Shown one piece after another: positions 1 to 8,386 of a stretch of 59,950 nt of DNA. The notes beneath the pieces are model-generated. The model had not been told where the DNA came from. It worked only from the letters and a program-made list of their open reading frames with translations, and did not search any database. Origin of the DNA: Hydrogenophilales bacterium CG12_big_fil_rev_8_21_14_0_65_61_21 (lineage in GTDB: Bacteria > Pseudomonadota > Gammaproteobacteria > Burkholderiales > Thiobacillaceae); contig PFGT01000012.1 of NCBI GenBank assembly GCA_002782005.1, forward strand, positions 1 to 59,950, read 5' to 3'. The position numbers and the translations under genes were made by a program. Each line of letters begins with the position of its first letter. The first letter of the stretch is position 1.

Positions 1-170
1 CCAGCCTGATCAAGATATTCGATCCCCACAACCTGGGCTCCTCCTGCGGGTGCAGCGGCGCGAAGATTCCGCCGCGCTGGGTACTCTCGCGCATGAAGCC
101 CGAGCGCATCGAGGACGATGCACCGCTGCCCGGATCGCGCCGCCGCTGGTGGCAGGCGCTGTTTGGATGA
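1..170 (+). CDS. C-terminal fragment of an unrecognised Cys-motif protein
   Basis: The gene enters from the left edge; only its last 55 residues are visible, read from base 3 and ending in TGA at 168-170. I do not recognise the family. The visible part carries a compact cysteine motif (SSCGCSG) about 15 residues in, and ends in a basic, tryptophan-bearing tail (RRRWWQALFG). The following small thiol and transport genes run in the same direction with gaps or overlaps of a few bases, so this looks like the upstream member of the same operon. A thiol, sulfur or metal role is only an inference from the neighbours. Confidence 0.6.
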   Translation, partial: SLIKIFDPHNLGSSCGCSGAKIPPRWVLSRMKPERIEDDAPLPGSRRRWWQALFG

Positions 171-177
171 ACAGGCC

Positions 178-348
178 ATGGCCACCGCCAAGCTGACTTT
201 CCACGTCGAAACCGACGAGCCGGACCGGCGTCTGGAGCTTCTGCATGAAAACGTGAAGAAGTTCGGCACCGTGTTCAACACCGTGGCGCCCGGCACGCAA
301 TTGAGCGGCGTGCTGCGGCGCAAGCAACCGGAGATGTCCGAATCATGA
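178..348 (+). CDS. OsmC-like mini-protein (56 aa)
   Basis: A 56-residue ORF that starts at ATG 178, seven bases after the previous stop. Its sequence resembles the C-terminal segment of some OsmC-family proteins: a strand (AKLTFHVETD), then a helix and a conserved block (LLHENVKKFGTVFNTVA). Full OsmC proteins are about 140 residues and carry their catalytic cysteine and charged residues upstream of or around this region, so this is either a free-standing C-terminal module or a relic. Its stop overlaps the ATG of the next gene (345), which suggests it is still translated in the operon. The function of the short form is unknown. Confidence 0.55.
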   Translation: MATAKLTFHVETDEPDRRLELLHENVKKFGTVFNTVAPGTQLSGVLRRKQPEMSES

Positions 349-572
349 CCGCGATCCAGACCGAATCCCTATTGACCTGCCCCGCCTGTGGTCACGCCGA
401 AATCCTGGTCATGCCCACCGACGCCTGCCAGTGGTTTTACGAGTGCCCGGCCTGCAAGACCCTGCTCAAGCCGAAACCCGGCGACTGTTGCGTATTCTGC
501 TCCTACGGCAGTGTGCCCTGTCCGCCGATCCAGGCTGCGCGGGCGGCAGGTAAAAGCGGCTGCTGTGGATGA
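345..572 (+). CDS. GDCCVxC domain protein (cysteine form)
   Basis: A 75-residue protein with two CPxC-type pairs (CPAC near residues 12-15 and CPAC near 34-37), the family signature GDCCVFCSYG near 47-56, and a CCG tail. This matches the small GDCCVxC family, some members of which are selenoproteins with Sec in the signature. Here all the signature codons are ordinary TGT/TGC. The cysteine pattern suggests zinc or another soft metal, or a thiol redox role; the function is not established. It starts inside the stop of the OsmC-like gene, and its own stop (570-572) overlaps the ATG of the transporter at 569, so translation is coupled. Confidence 0.8.
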   Translation: MTAIQTESLLTCPACGHAEILVMPTDACQWFYECPACKTLLKPKPGDCCVFCSYGSVPCPPIQAARAAGKSGCCG

Positions 573-1000
573 GCCTCGTCCTCGCCGCCATCGTCACCCT
601 GGCGTTGACCACGGTGTTCGCCATGGCGGGGGTCGGGGCGGCCTTCGTGGGCATGGGCGGCGGCAACATCATCGTCCCGGCCCAGGTGGCCGCCGGCCTG
701 GAACCGAAACGGGCCTCGGCCAGCGCATCGTTCGTGGTCCTGTTCGCATCGTTGACTGGGTTCCTGGCGCATGTCGGCGTCGCCCAGATCGACACTGGCC
801 TGCTGGTTTCTACCGGTGTGGCCAGTGCGGTAGGGGCCGGCCTGGGGGCCTGGTTGGCGAGCGAAAAACTGGGCGGCGACCAATTGAAACGGGTCATCGC
901 CCTGGTACTGATCGTGGTCGCCGTCAAGACCGCGCGGGCCTATGTTCGGGTGCTGGGCGACAAGCACGTGTGCATTCCGTGTTCCGGCTACGAGCGCTGA
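569..1000 (+). CDS. Half-length TauE/SafE (TSUP) family transporter
   Basis: A 143-residue membrane protein of the TauE/SafE sulfite/organic-anion exporter superfamily. It has a hydrophobic N-terminal helix (about 3-27), then directly the glycine-rich motif GMGGGNIIVP and three to four more helices (about 50-123), as in the second half of a full-length member (240-280 residues, two homologous halves). The usual first half is missing. The tail (about 125-143) is polar and holds CIPC. It overlaps the GDCCVxC gene by four bases. It could act as a homodimer of halves or could be a decayed deletion product; the frame is intact. Substrate unknown. Confidence 0.7.
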   Translation: MSLVLAAIVTLALTTVFAMAGVGAAFVGMGGGNIIVPAQVAAGLEPKRASASASFVVLFASLTGFLAHVGVAQIDTGLLVSTGVASAVGAGLGAWLASEKLGGDQLKRVIALVLIVVAVKTARAYVRVLGDKHVCIPCSGYER

Positions 1001-1005
1001 ACCCT

Positions 1006-1293
1006 GTGCCGGCCTGCATCGCCCCGCCACCCGGCGCCCCGGTCGTCGCCCTGACCCTGGTCGGCACCGGCGAGCCGCTGCTGCGCCTGGAAAAGCGGCT
1101 CGCCTGCGCTGCCGCCGGATTGGGCTTAGCGCTCGATCTGACCGTGCTCAAGGACGCCGAGGCGCTGGGTATCCCGTTCGCGCAAACACCGGCGGTGCTG
1201 GTGGAGCGGCGGGTCGTGCTGAGTGGACTGCCCCAGACTGAAGAAATCGAGGCCTGGCTGCGCCAGTCTCACCGATTGGAAGCTCAGCCATGA
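1006..1293 (+). CDS. Thioredoxin-like small protein lacking CxxC
   Basis: About 95 residues from GTG 1006, the best start I can find because the frame has no ATG nearby. It follows the fold pattern of small thioredoxin/glutaredoxin-like proteins that sit beside permeases: a strand ending in GTGEPLLRLE, a helix, a second strand, the cis-proline region (QTPAVLVERRVV) and a C-terminal EEIEAWL helix. Where family members have a CPxC after GTG, this one has EPLL, so the redox-active pair is missing. It follows the transporter by five bases and ends the cluster. Probably a non-catalytic relative; start and function are uncertain. Confidence 0.5.
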   Translation: MPACIAPPPGAPVVALTLVGTGEPLLRLEKRLACAAAGLGLALDLTVLKDAEALGIPFAQTPAVLVERRVVLSGLPQTEEIEAWLRQSHRLEAQP

Positions 1294-1347
1294 GTCACGT
1301 TCATGCCAGCGTCTTCCGATTTGCGCATCCTTAACGTCGATTCTCGA

Positions 1348-1364
1348 TCCCTCATTACGAGGGA
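1348..1364. terminator. Hairpin after the redox cluster
   Basis: A perfect 6-bp stem (TCCCTC / GAGGGA) with a five-base loop lies 54 bases past the last gene of the left cluster, in the 231-base gap before argA. No run of T follows, so it is a weak candidate for a terminator or a structured 3' end. The rest of the gap (1294-1524) holds no recognisable gene; a 14-codon ORF overlapping the previous stop (1290-1334) is too short to call. Confidence 0.3.
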
Positions 1365-1524
1365 GGGGCCTTACCTTTGCGTTCTCTATTCGGATTGGGC
1401 GTGACATGTTTGTTAAACTTAAGCCATGCACTTGCTTCTTCTTTGATCGTCGGGTGGGCGTTTTTTCACGGAAATGCCGCCAGTTTCGTCATAATGCGTT
1501 CGGTACCACGGAAATAAGCTGCTC

Positions 1525-2850
1525 ATGACCCTTACTAAGCCTGCTGACGCCGATATGTCTGGTTTCGTGGACTGGTTCCGCGCTGCCGCGCCGTACATCC
1601 ACGCCTTTCGCGGCAAGACGTTCGTCCTTGCCTTTGGTGGCGATGCGATGTTGCGGGACGATTTTGTCGACCTGGTCCACGATATCAATCTGCTCAATGC
1701 CATTGGTGTCCGCCTGGTGCTGGTGCATGGCGTCCGGCCGCAGGTCGAGGAGCGGCTCAACACTAGCGGCGAGGCCCAATATGTTCAGGGCCGTCGGGTG
1801 ACTGATGGCGATACCCTGGAGCACGTCAAGGATGCGGTCGGTTCGGTGCGGGTGGACATCGAGAGCATGCTCTCGATCGGCCTGCCCAACACCCCGATGG
1901 CGGGGGCCGAGATTCGCGTCGCCTCGGGTAATTACGTCACCGCCCAGCCCGCCGGCGTGGTGGACGGCATCGATTTGCAGTTCACCGGCGAGGTGCGTAA
2001 GGTGGCCGCCGACGCTATCCAGCATCGCCTGGATGCCGGCGACATTGTGCTGCTCTCGCCCATAGGCTATTCGCCTACTGGCGAGGTGTTCAACCTCACC
2101 CTGGAGGATGTGGCCACCAGCGCGGCCATTGCCTTGCGGGCCGACAAGCTGATCTTCATCCTGGACTATGGCGATACCGTCGATGCCAAAGGCCGGCCGA
2201 TCAATCGGCTGACCGCCAGCCAGGCGCAAAGGCTGGTCAAGGATCTGCCGGATGGCGACATGAAACTGTATCTGCCCCACGCCGCCAAGGCTTGCCGGAA
2301 TGGTGTGCTGCGGGCGCATCTAATCAGCGCCGACGTCGACGGCGCCCTATTGATGGAGTTGTTCACCCATGAAGGCGTCGGCGCCATGGTGTCCCGCCAG
2401 TCGGTTGAGTCGCTGCGTAATGCCGGTATCGACGATGTCGGCGCCATCCTGCAATTGATCGAACCGCTGGAGCAGGAGGGCGTTTTGGTGCATCGGCCGC
2501 GCGAGTTGTTGGAGCAGGAAATCGAGCGCTTTTTCGTCGCCGAACTGGACGGCCGGATCATCGGCTGCGTGGCCTTGTATCCGTTCCCCGAGACCCAGGC
2601 TGGCGAGATGGCCTGTCTGGTCGTGCATCCCGATTTCCGCGACGGTGGCCGGGGCGAGGCGCTGATGAACGCGGTGGCCGACTCGGCGCGGGAACAGGGT
2701 CTGAAACGGCTGTTTGTGCTGACTGCCCGCACGGCTCACTGGTTTGTCGAGCGTGGCTTCGTCGTCGGCACGCCGGACGACCTGCCGGCGACCCGCAAGG
2801 AAATGTACAACTGGCAGCGCCGCTCGAAGGTGTTCATCAAGGAACTGTGA
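1525..2850 (+). CDS. argA: N-acetylglutamate synthase ArgA
   Basis: Amino-acid N-acetyltransferase, first step of arginine synthesis: acetyl-CoA + glutamate to N-acetylglutamate and CoA, cytosolic. 441 residues, the normal length for the two-domain enzyme. An amino-acid-kinase-like domain fills roughly 20-285 (LAFGGDAML at the start, then LVLVHGVRPQ, the arginine-sensing part). A GNAT acetyltransferase domain follows (about 295-441), with the acetyl-CoA loop in VVHPDFRDGGRGEALM. It stands alone after a 231-base gap, so it probably has its own promoter. Feedback inhibition by arginine is known for the family. Confidence 0.95.
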   Translation: MTLTKPADADMSGFVDWFRAAAPYIHAFRGKTFVLAFGGDAMLRDDFVDLVHDINLLNAIGVRLVLVHGVRPQVEERLNTSGEAQYVQGRRVTDGDTLEHVKDAVGSVRVDIESMLSIGLPNTPMAGAEIRVASGNYVTAQPAGVVDGIDLQFTGEVRKVAADAIQHRLDAGDIVLLSPIGYSPTGEVFNLTLEDVATSAAIALRADKLIFILDYGDTVDAKGRPINRLTASQAQRLVKDLPDGDMKLYLPHAAKACRNGVLRAHLISADVDGALLMELFTHEGVGAMVSRQSVESLRNAGIDDVGAILQLIEPLEQEGVLVHRPRELLEQEIERFFVAELDGRIIGCVALYPFPETQAGEMACLVVHPDFRDGGRGEALMNAVADSAREQGLKRLFVLTARTAHWFVERGFVVGTPDDLPATRKEMYNWQRRSKVFIKEL

Positions 2851-2935
2851 AGTGGTGGCGTGCTTACCTCCGACCGGCCGGGGTCAGGCGCATAGTCGGG
2901 TAAAATACCGGCTCTTTACCTCTGGATAGTTCGCC

Positions 2936-4555
2936 GTGCTTACCGCTTCCAACATCACCATGCAGTTCGGGGCCAAGCCCCTGTTCGAGAACGTCAACGT
3001 CAAGTTCGGCGATGGCAATCGCTACGGCTTGATCGGCGCCAACGGCTGCGGTAAATCGACCTTCATGAAGATATTGTGCGGCCTCTTGGAGCCAACCGCC
3101 GGCAACGTCGCCAAGGACCCGCACGAGCGCATGGCCTACCTCCGCCAGGACCAGTTCGCCTACGAAGACATGCGGGTGCTCGACGTGGTGCTGATGGGCC
3201 ACGCGGAGCTATGGACCTGTATGCGGGAGAAGGACGCCATCTACATGAATCCGGAGGCGACCGAGGCCGATTACATGCACGCCGCCGAACTGGAGGCCAA
3301 ATTCGGCGAGATGGGCGGCTACGACGCCGAGGCGCGCGCCGGCGAGCTGTTGCTCGGCATCGACATCCCGAGCGACTTGCATCAAGGGCCGATGCGCGAG
3401 GTCGCGCCGGGCTGGAAACTGCGGGTGCTGCTGGCCCAGGCGCTGTTCGCCGATCCCGACATACTGCTGCTCGACGAGCCGACCAACAACCTCGACATCA
3501 ACACCATCCGCTGGTTGGAGGACGTGCTCAATCAGCGCGCCTCGACCATGGTCATCATCTCTCACGACCGCCACTTCCTGAACCAAGTCTGCACCCATAT
3601 GGCTGACCTGGATTTCCAGACCCTGCGGGTCTATCCGGGCAACTACGATGACTATATGGAGGCCTCGACCCTGGCGCGCGAGCGGCAACAGGCCGCCAAC
3701 GCCCGGGCTAAGGAGAAGATTGCCAACCTGCAAAATTTTGTGCGCCGCTTTTCCGCTAACGCATCCAAGGCCAAGCAGGCCACCAGTCGCCTGAAGTTGA
3801 TCGACAAATTGAAACCGGAAGACGTGAAACCGTCGTCCCGACAGTATCCATGGATACGCTTCGAATATGACGAGCGGGAAAAATTACACCGCCAGGCCTG
3901 TGAGATTGAAAATCTCCGTTTCGGCTACGACCCGGCAACGCCGATCATCCAAGGCTTCACCGCCAGCATCGACGCCGGCGACAAGATCGCCATCATCGGC
4001 GAGAACGGCGTCGGCAAGACCACGCTGGTCAAGCTGTTGGTCGGCGAGCTGAAGCCGCTAAGCGGCCATATCAAGTGGGCCGAGAAGGCCCGCCTGGGTT
4101 ACTACGCCCAGGATCATGGCAACGACTTCGCCGGCGACGAAAACCTCACCGACTGGATCGGCGGCTATGTCCGCGAGGGCGGCTATGAGGGCGACGATGC
4201 CGAGACCCTGCTGCGCGGCACGCTGGGCCGCCTGTTGTTCAAGGGCGATGAGGTGAAGAAATCGGTCAAGGTCATCTCCGGCGGTGAACAAGGCCGGATG
4301 CTGTTCGGCAAGCTGATGCTGCAACGCAAAAACGTGCTGCTCATGGACGAGCCGACCAACCACCTGGACATGGAATCGATCGAATCACTGAATACCGCCC
4401 TGGATCAGTTCACCGGCACACTGGTATTCGTGTCACACGACCGCGAGTTCGTGGCGTCGCTGGCCAATCGCGTCATCGAGATCAAGCAGGATGGCCGCAT
4501 CATTGATTATCGCGGCCGCTACGATGAGTATCTGGCCAGTCAGGGAATTGAGTAA
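2936..4555 (+). CDS. ybiT: ABC-F family ATPase, YbiT type
   Basis: A 539-residue soluble ABC-F protein with two ATPase domains joined by a charged linker. It lacks membrane segments and is expected to act on the ribosome, as EttA-like proteins do, rather than in transport. The first Walker A reads GANGCGKST (about 33-41), with [11 protein letters not shown] as Walker B; the second Walker A is GENGVGKTT, with the signature ISGGEQGRM and [11 protein letters not shown]. The first signature motif is degenerate (VAPGWKLRV), as in YbiT. The start is GTG 2936; the residues from there match the YbiT N-terminus ([10 protein letters not shown]). It lies 85 bases after argA. The precise cellular role of YbiT is poorly defined. 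Confidence 0.92.
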   Translation: MLTASNITMQFGAKPLFENVNVKFGDGNRYGLIGANGCGKSTFMKILCGLLEPTAGNVAKDPHERMAYLRQDQFAYEDMRVLDVVLMGHAELWTCMREKDAIYMNPEATEADYMHAAELEAKFGEMGGYDAEARAGELLLGIDIPSDLHQGPMREVAPGWKLRVLLAQALFADPDILLLDEPTNNLDINTIRWLEDVLNQRASTMVIISHDRHFLNQVCTHMADLDFQTLRVYPGNYDDYMEASTLARERQQAANARAKEKIANLQNFVRRFSANASKAKQATSRLKLIDKLKPEDVKPSSRQYPWIRFEYDEREKLHRQACEIENLRFGYDPATPIIQGFTASIDAGDKIAIIGENGVGKTTLVKLLVGELKPLSGHIKWAEKARLGYYAQDHGNDFAGDENLTDWIGGYVREGGYEGDDAETLLRGTLGRLLFKGDEVKKSVKVISGGEQGRMLFGKLMLQRKNVLLMDEPTNHLDMESIESLNTALDQFTGTLVFVSHDREFVASLANRVIEIKQDGRIIDYRGRYDEYLASQGIE

Positions 4556-4581
4556 CTCATGGTAAATCAAAGGAGACCGAT

Positions 4582-5004
4582 ATGAAGCCAGCCCTGCGTA
4601 TTGCGATCATATCGTTGGTTCCGCTGACCTTGTCCGGGTGCGTCAACGATACGGCCTCCTACATGATCGACGGTGACCGTAATCACGCGATCACGCTGAC
4701 CCGTTCCCAAAAATGGTTCTGGAGCGACCAGGTGTTCGTTTCGGTCCTGGCGGCGCGGCAACCGGAATGCATGGGCGGCCTGGAGATTCCGGAGGCGCCG
4801 GGAGGTGAGGCCATCGCCCTGCACCAGGCGCCCGAGGAATACCCTGAGCCGATCTACATCCTCGATGTCGCGGGTAATCACTATGCAATCAGCACCGATT
4901 CGTGCCGGGTGCAGAAATTTGTCACCGCGCCCGCCGACCTGGGGCCGGTGATTGGCAGCTTCAAAACTGTGAATGGTAAATTTCAGTACGTCGCGGGTAA
5001 GTAG
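4582..5004 (+). CDS. Predicted lipoprotein, unknown function
   Basis: A 140-residue protein that opens with a lipoprotein signal peptide: MKPALR, a hydrophobic stretch, then the lipobox LSGC with Cys20 as the predicted lipidation site. Asp is not at +2 (V-N follows), which favours outer-membrane sorting. The mature part is mixed alpha/beta-looking, with cysteines in ARQPECMGG and STDSCRVQ that could form a disulfide. A good AGGAG ribosome site (in AAAGGAGACC) precedes ATG 4582, 26 bases after the ABC-F gene. I do not recognise the family. It converges with rho. Confidence 0.75.
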   Translation: MKPALRIAIISLVPLTLSGCVNDTASYMIDGDRNHAITLTRSQKWFWSDQVFVSVLAARQPECMGGLEIPEAPGGEAIALHQAPEEYPEPIYILDVAGNHYAISTDSCRVQKFVTAPADLGPVIGSFKTVNGKFQYVAGK

Positions 5005-5054
5005 TCTTGGACGGCGGGCATGGCCCGGCCCTTTGACTGTGACCTCTTGACTAG

Positions 5055-5071
5055 GGCGGCCTGTGGCCGCC
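5055..5071. terminator. Hairpin between convergent genes (lipoprotein / rho)
   Basis: A 7-bp G+C stem (GGCGGCC / GGCCGCC) with a three-base loop lies in the 92-base gap where the lipoprotein gene and rho converge. There is no clear T tract on either strand, so it may be a bidirectional 3'-end hairpin rather than a classical intrinsic terminator. Confidence 0.4.
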
Positions 5072-5096
5072 GCCCAGTTCTGCGGCGCGCTTAACC

Positions 5097-6356
<1,260 letters not shown>

Positions 6357-6424
6357 GGTTGTCGATTTTATGGGTGTGGCGGCGCCGGAATGGGCCAAGG
6401 GGAACGGTAACGGGGGAGGAGAAA

Positions 6425-6446
6425 TGCCCGGTAGAACCACCGGGCA
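6425..6446 (-). promoter_or_regulatory. Inverted repeat between trxA and rho
   Basis: A perfect 8-bp inverted repeat (TGCCCGGT / ACCGGGCA, six-base loop) sits 18 bases after the trxA stop and about 70 bases before the rho ATG, on the path of minus-strand transcription. Only a short, mixed pyrimidine tract follows. It may be a partial terminator after trxA or part of a rho leader; autoregulation of rho through its leader is known in enteric bacteria, but I cannot show it here. Confidence 0.45.
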
Positions 6447-6464
6447 CCGGAAGACTAGCGAAGT

Positions 6465-6791
6465 TTAGAGGTTGCTGTCAACAAAAGCCGTCAACTGGGA
6501 CTTGGACAACGCGCCAACCTTGGTGGCCTCGACGTTGCCGTTCTTGAACAACATCAAGGTCGGAATGCCGCGGATGCCGTACTTGGGCGGCGTCTGCTGG
6601 TTTTCGTCGATATTCAGCTTGCATATCTTCAGTCGGCCGGCGTATTCCTTCGACACCTCGTCCAGGATGGGGGCGATCATCTTGCATGGACCGCACCAGT
6701 CCGCCCAGTAGTCCACCAGCACTGCGGTGGGGGATTGCAGGACTTCCTGCTCGAAGGTGTCGTCGGTGACGTAATGGATGTGCTCACTCAT
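6465..6791 (-). CDS. trxA: Thioredoxin TrxA
   Basis: A 108-residue cytosolic thioredoxin, the general protein disulfide reductase reduced by thioredoxin reductase. The active site is WCGPC with Cys33 and Cys36, the buried Asp is at VDYWADW, and the cis-Pro lies in GIPTLMLF. The length is normal. It is first of the trxA-rho unit and diverges from the ferredoxin gene across 105 bases. Confidence 0.97.
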   Translation of the reverse strand: MSEHIHYVTDDTFEQEVLQSPTAVLVDYWADWCGPCKMIAPILDEVSKEYAGRLKICKLNIDENQQTPPKYGIRGIPTLMLFKNGNVEATKVGALSKSQLTAFVDSNL

Positions 6792-6896
6792 TTGTGGAAC
6801 CTCGTGTGGAAGAGATAAGGCGTTAGGGCGGATGACGCATTGGCCAAACCGGAAAACGTCGCTATGCTAGCGAAAAAGCACCCGCGAGGAAAGCGT

Positions 6897-7220
6897 ATGA
6901 CCTATGTCGTTACTGAAAACTGCATTCAATGCAAATACACTGACTGCGTCGATGTCTGTCCGGTGGACTGTTTCCACGAGGGCCCCAACTTCCTGGTGAT
7001 CGACCCGGACGAGTGCATCGACTGCACCTTGTGCGTGGCCGAATGCCCGGCCGAGGCCATTTTTGCCGAGGATGATGTGCCGGTCGATCAGCGCGCCTAT
7101 ATCACCCTCAACGCCGAGCTGGCCAAGCTGTGGCCGAGCATCGTCGAAAAAAAAGCGGCCCTGCCCGATGCCGATGCCTGGCTGGGCAAACCCGGCAAGG
7201 GCGACATGCTGAAGAAATAG
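6897..7220 (+). CDS. fdxA: 7Fe ferredoxin FdxA
   Basis: A 107-residue ferredoxin with the [3Fe-4S]/[4Fe-4S] pattern: [17 protein letters not shown] near the N-terminus, then [14 protein letters not shown]-terminal extension (about 60-107) is typical of the FdxA type. The start is ATG 6897, preceded by GAGGAAAG; the ORF can be extended upstream to 6840, but that part is not ferredoxin-like and overlaps the divergent promoter region. It carries low-potential electrons in the cytosol; the partner cannot be told from the context. It converges with the pseudo-receiver gene 19 bases downstream. Confidence 0.93.
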   Translation: MTYVVTENCIQCKYTDCVDVCPVDCFHEGPNFLVIDPDECIDCTLCVAECPAEAIFAEDDVPVDQRAYITLNAELAKLWPSIVEKKAALPDADAWLGKPGKGDMLKK

Positions 7221-7239
7221 GAGGTGTGGCGCAACGGCG

Positions 7240-7614
7240 TCACGCATTCACCAGCAATGCCTTGAGCACGTTGTCCTGTACTGGCACCGGCAGTGCGGCG
7301 TCGATGCGGAAGCGCTGCCGGACTTTGTCCAGGGCGGCCTGATGGGCCGGGTCGTAGTACACCAGAACCTTCACCTCGGGCATCGACTGCACCGCCGCCA
7401 GCAGGGATTCGAGATTACTTAGCCGGTCGCGGAAATCGGGCTGAAAATAGAAATCCGCCACCACCATGTCAGGCCGGTTCTTGCGTAGCCAGGCGATGGC
7501 CTTGCGCACGGTGAATTCGCTATGTACCTGGTAGCCCAACGCTTCATACACCGCACGCAGCCGATTGTGAGCAAGGAACTCAACGACTGCGAGTAATTGA
7601 GGTTGTCCTGTCAT
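7240..7614 (-). CDS. Stand-alone pseudo-receiver protein
   Basis: A 124-residue protein with the length and rhythm of a CheY-like receiver: alternating strands and helices and an Asp in VVADFYF at the phosphorylation-site position. The acidic pair usually found after strand 1 is absent (AVVEFLAHN), and the conserved Lys near the end is replaced (ALPVPV), so phosphotransfer chemistry is doubtful. There is no output domain and no adjacent kinase. It lies 54 bases downstream of the peroxiredoxin gene on the same strand. Assignment rests on fold resemblance only. Confidence 0.6.
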   Translation of the reverse strand: MTGQPQLLAVVEFLAHNRLRAVYEALGYQVHSEFTVRKAIAWLRKNRPDMVVADFYFQPDFRDRLSNLESLLAAVQSMPEVKVLVYYDPAHQAALDKVRQRFRIDAALPVPVQDNVLKALLVNA

Positions 7615-7625
7615 CGGCTATGGGA

Positions 7626-7647
7626 AAAGGGACTCGCGGCCCCCTTT
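7626..7647 (-). terminator. Weak hairpin between peroxiredoxin and pseudo-receiver
   Basis: Arms AAAGGG and CCCTTT, ten bases apart, lie in the 54-base gap after the peroxiredoxin stop. On the minus strand the second arm ends in a short T run, so it could be a weak terminator for the peroxiredoxin transcript. Confidence 0.3.
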
Positions 7648-7668
7648 CCTGTTCTATTTTTTCGAGGT

Positions 7669-8271
7669 TTACAGCTTGTCGGCGTTCTTGGCCAGGTATT
7701 CGGCCACGCCGGCGGTCGATGCCTTCATGCCTTCATCGCCATGTTTCCAGCCGGCCGGGCAGACCTCGCCGTGCTCTTCGACGAATTGCAGGGCGTCGAC
7801 CATGCGGATCATCTCGTCGATGTTGCGGCCGAGCGGCAGGTTGTTGACCACCTGGTGCTGCACGACGCCAGACTTGTCGATCAAAAACGAACCGCGGAAG
7901 GCGACACCGCCGGCGGCTTCAACGTCATAGGCCTTGCAGATTTCATGCTTGATGTCAGCGACCAGGGGATAGCCGACCTTGCCGATACCGCCGTTGTTGG
8001 TGGCGGTGTTCTTCCAGGCCAGGTGGGTGAAGTGGGAGTCGATGGAGACGCCGATCACCTCGACGTTGCGCTTCTTGAACTCGGCCAGGCGGTGGTCAAA
8101 GGCCAAGAGTTCGGACGGGCAGACGAAGGTGAAATCGAGCGGGTAGAAAAAGATCACCGCATACTTGCCCTTGATGTAAGCGGACAAATTAAAATTTTCG
8201 TTGATGTCGTTGTCGCCCATGACGGCGGCGGCGGTGAAATCGGGTGCTTGTTTACCAACGAGTACGGCCAT
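7669..8271 (-). CDS. 2-Cys peroxiredoxin (AhpC/Prx1 type)
   Basis: A 200-residue thiol peroxidase that reduces H2O2 and organic peroxides. The peroxidatic cysteine is Cys51 in the DFTFVCPSE motif, and the resolving cysteine is Cys171 in GEVCPAGW near the C-terminus, so it is a typical 2-Cys enzyme. An AAGGACC ribosome site precedes the ATG. No ahpF is adjacent; the thioredoxin encoded 0.9 kb away is a plausible reductant (inference). The 115-base gap upstream is enough for its own promoter; I could not identify an OxyR site. Confidence 0.93.
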   Translation of the reverse strand: MAVLVGKQAPDFTAAAVMGDNDINENFNLSAYIKGKYAVIFFYPLDFTFVCPSELLAFDHRLAEFKKRNVEVIGVSIDSHFTHLAWKNTATNNGGIGKVGYPLVADIKHEICKAYDVEAAGGVAFRGSFLIDKSGVVQHQVVNNLPLGRNIDEMIRMVDALQFVEEHGEVCPAGWKHGDEGMKASTAGVAEYLAKNADKL

Positions 8272-8386
8272 TTTGAGGTCCTTTTGCTTGAATTGAATAA
8301 AAACCCGACTCCCTCCACTTGGGGAAGGGTCAGATAGTCTAGCAATTTACTCTACTTTTATCCGGAAATGAATACCCTGGCCGGAA

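Noticed and set aside
388-1293. A single 301-codon frame running through the GDCCVxC and TauE genes
   Set aside because: Only its last 95 codons look protein-like; the first part is an Arg/Gly/Pro-rich shadow of two better genes.
1290-1334. A 14-codon ORF overlapping the thioredoxin-like gene stop
   Set aside because: Too short and without a recognisable motif or independent ribosome site.
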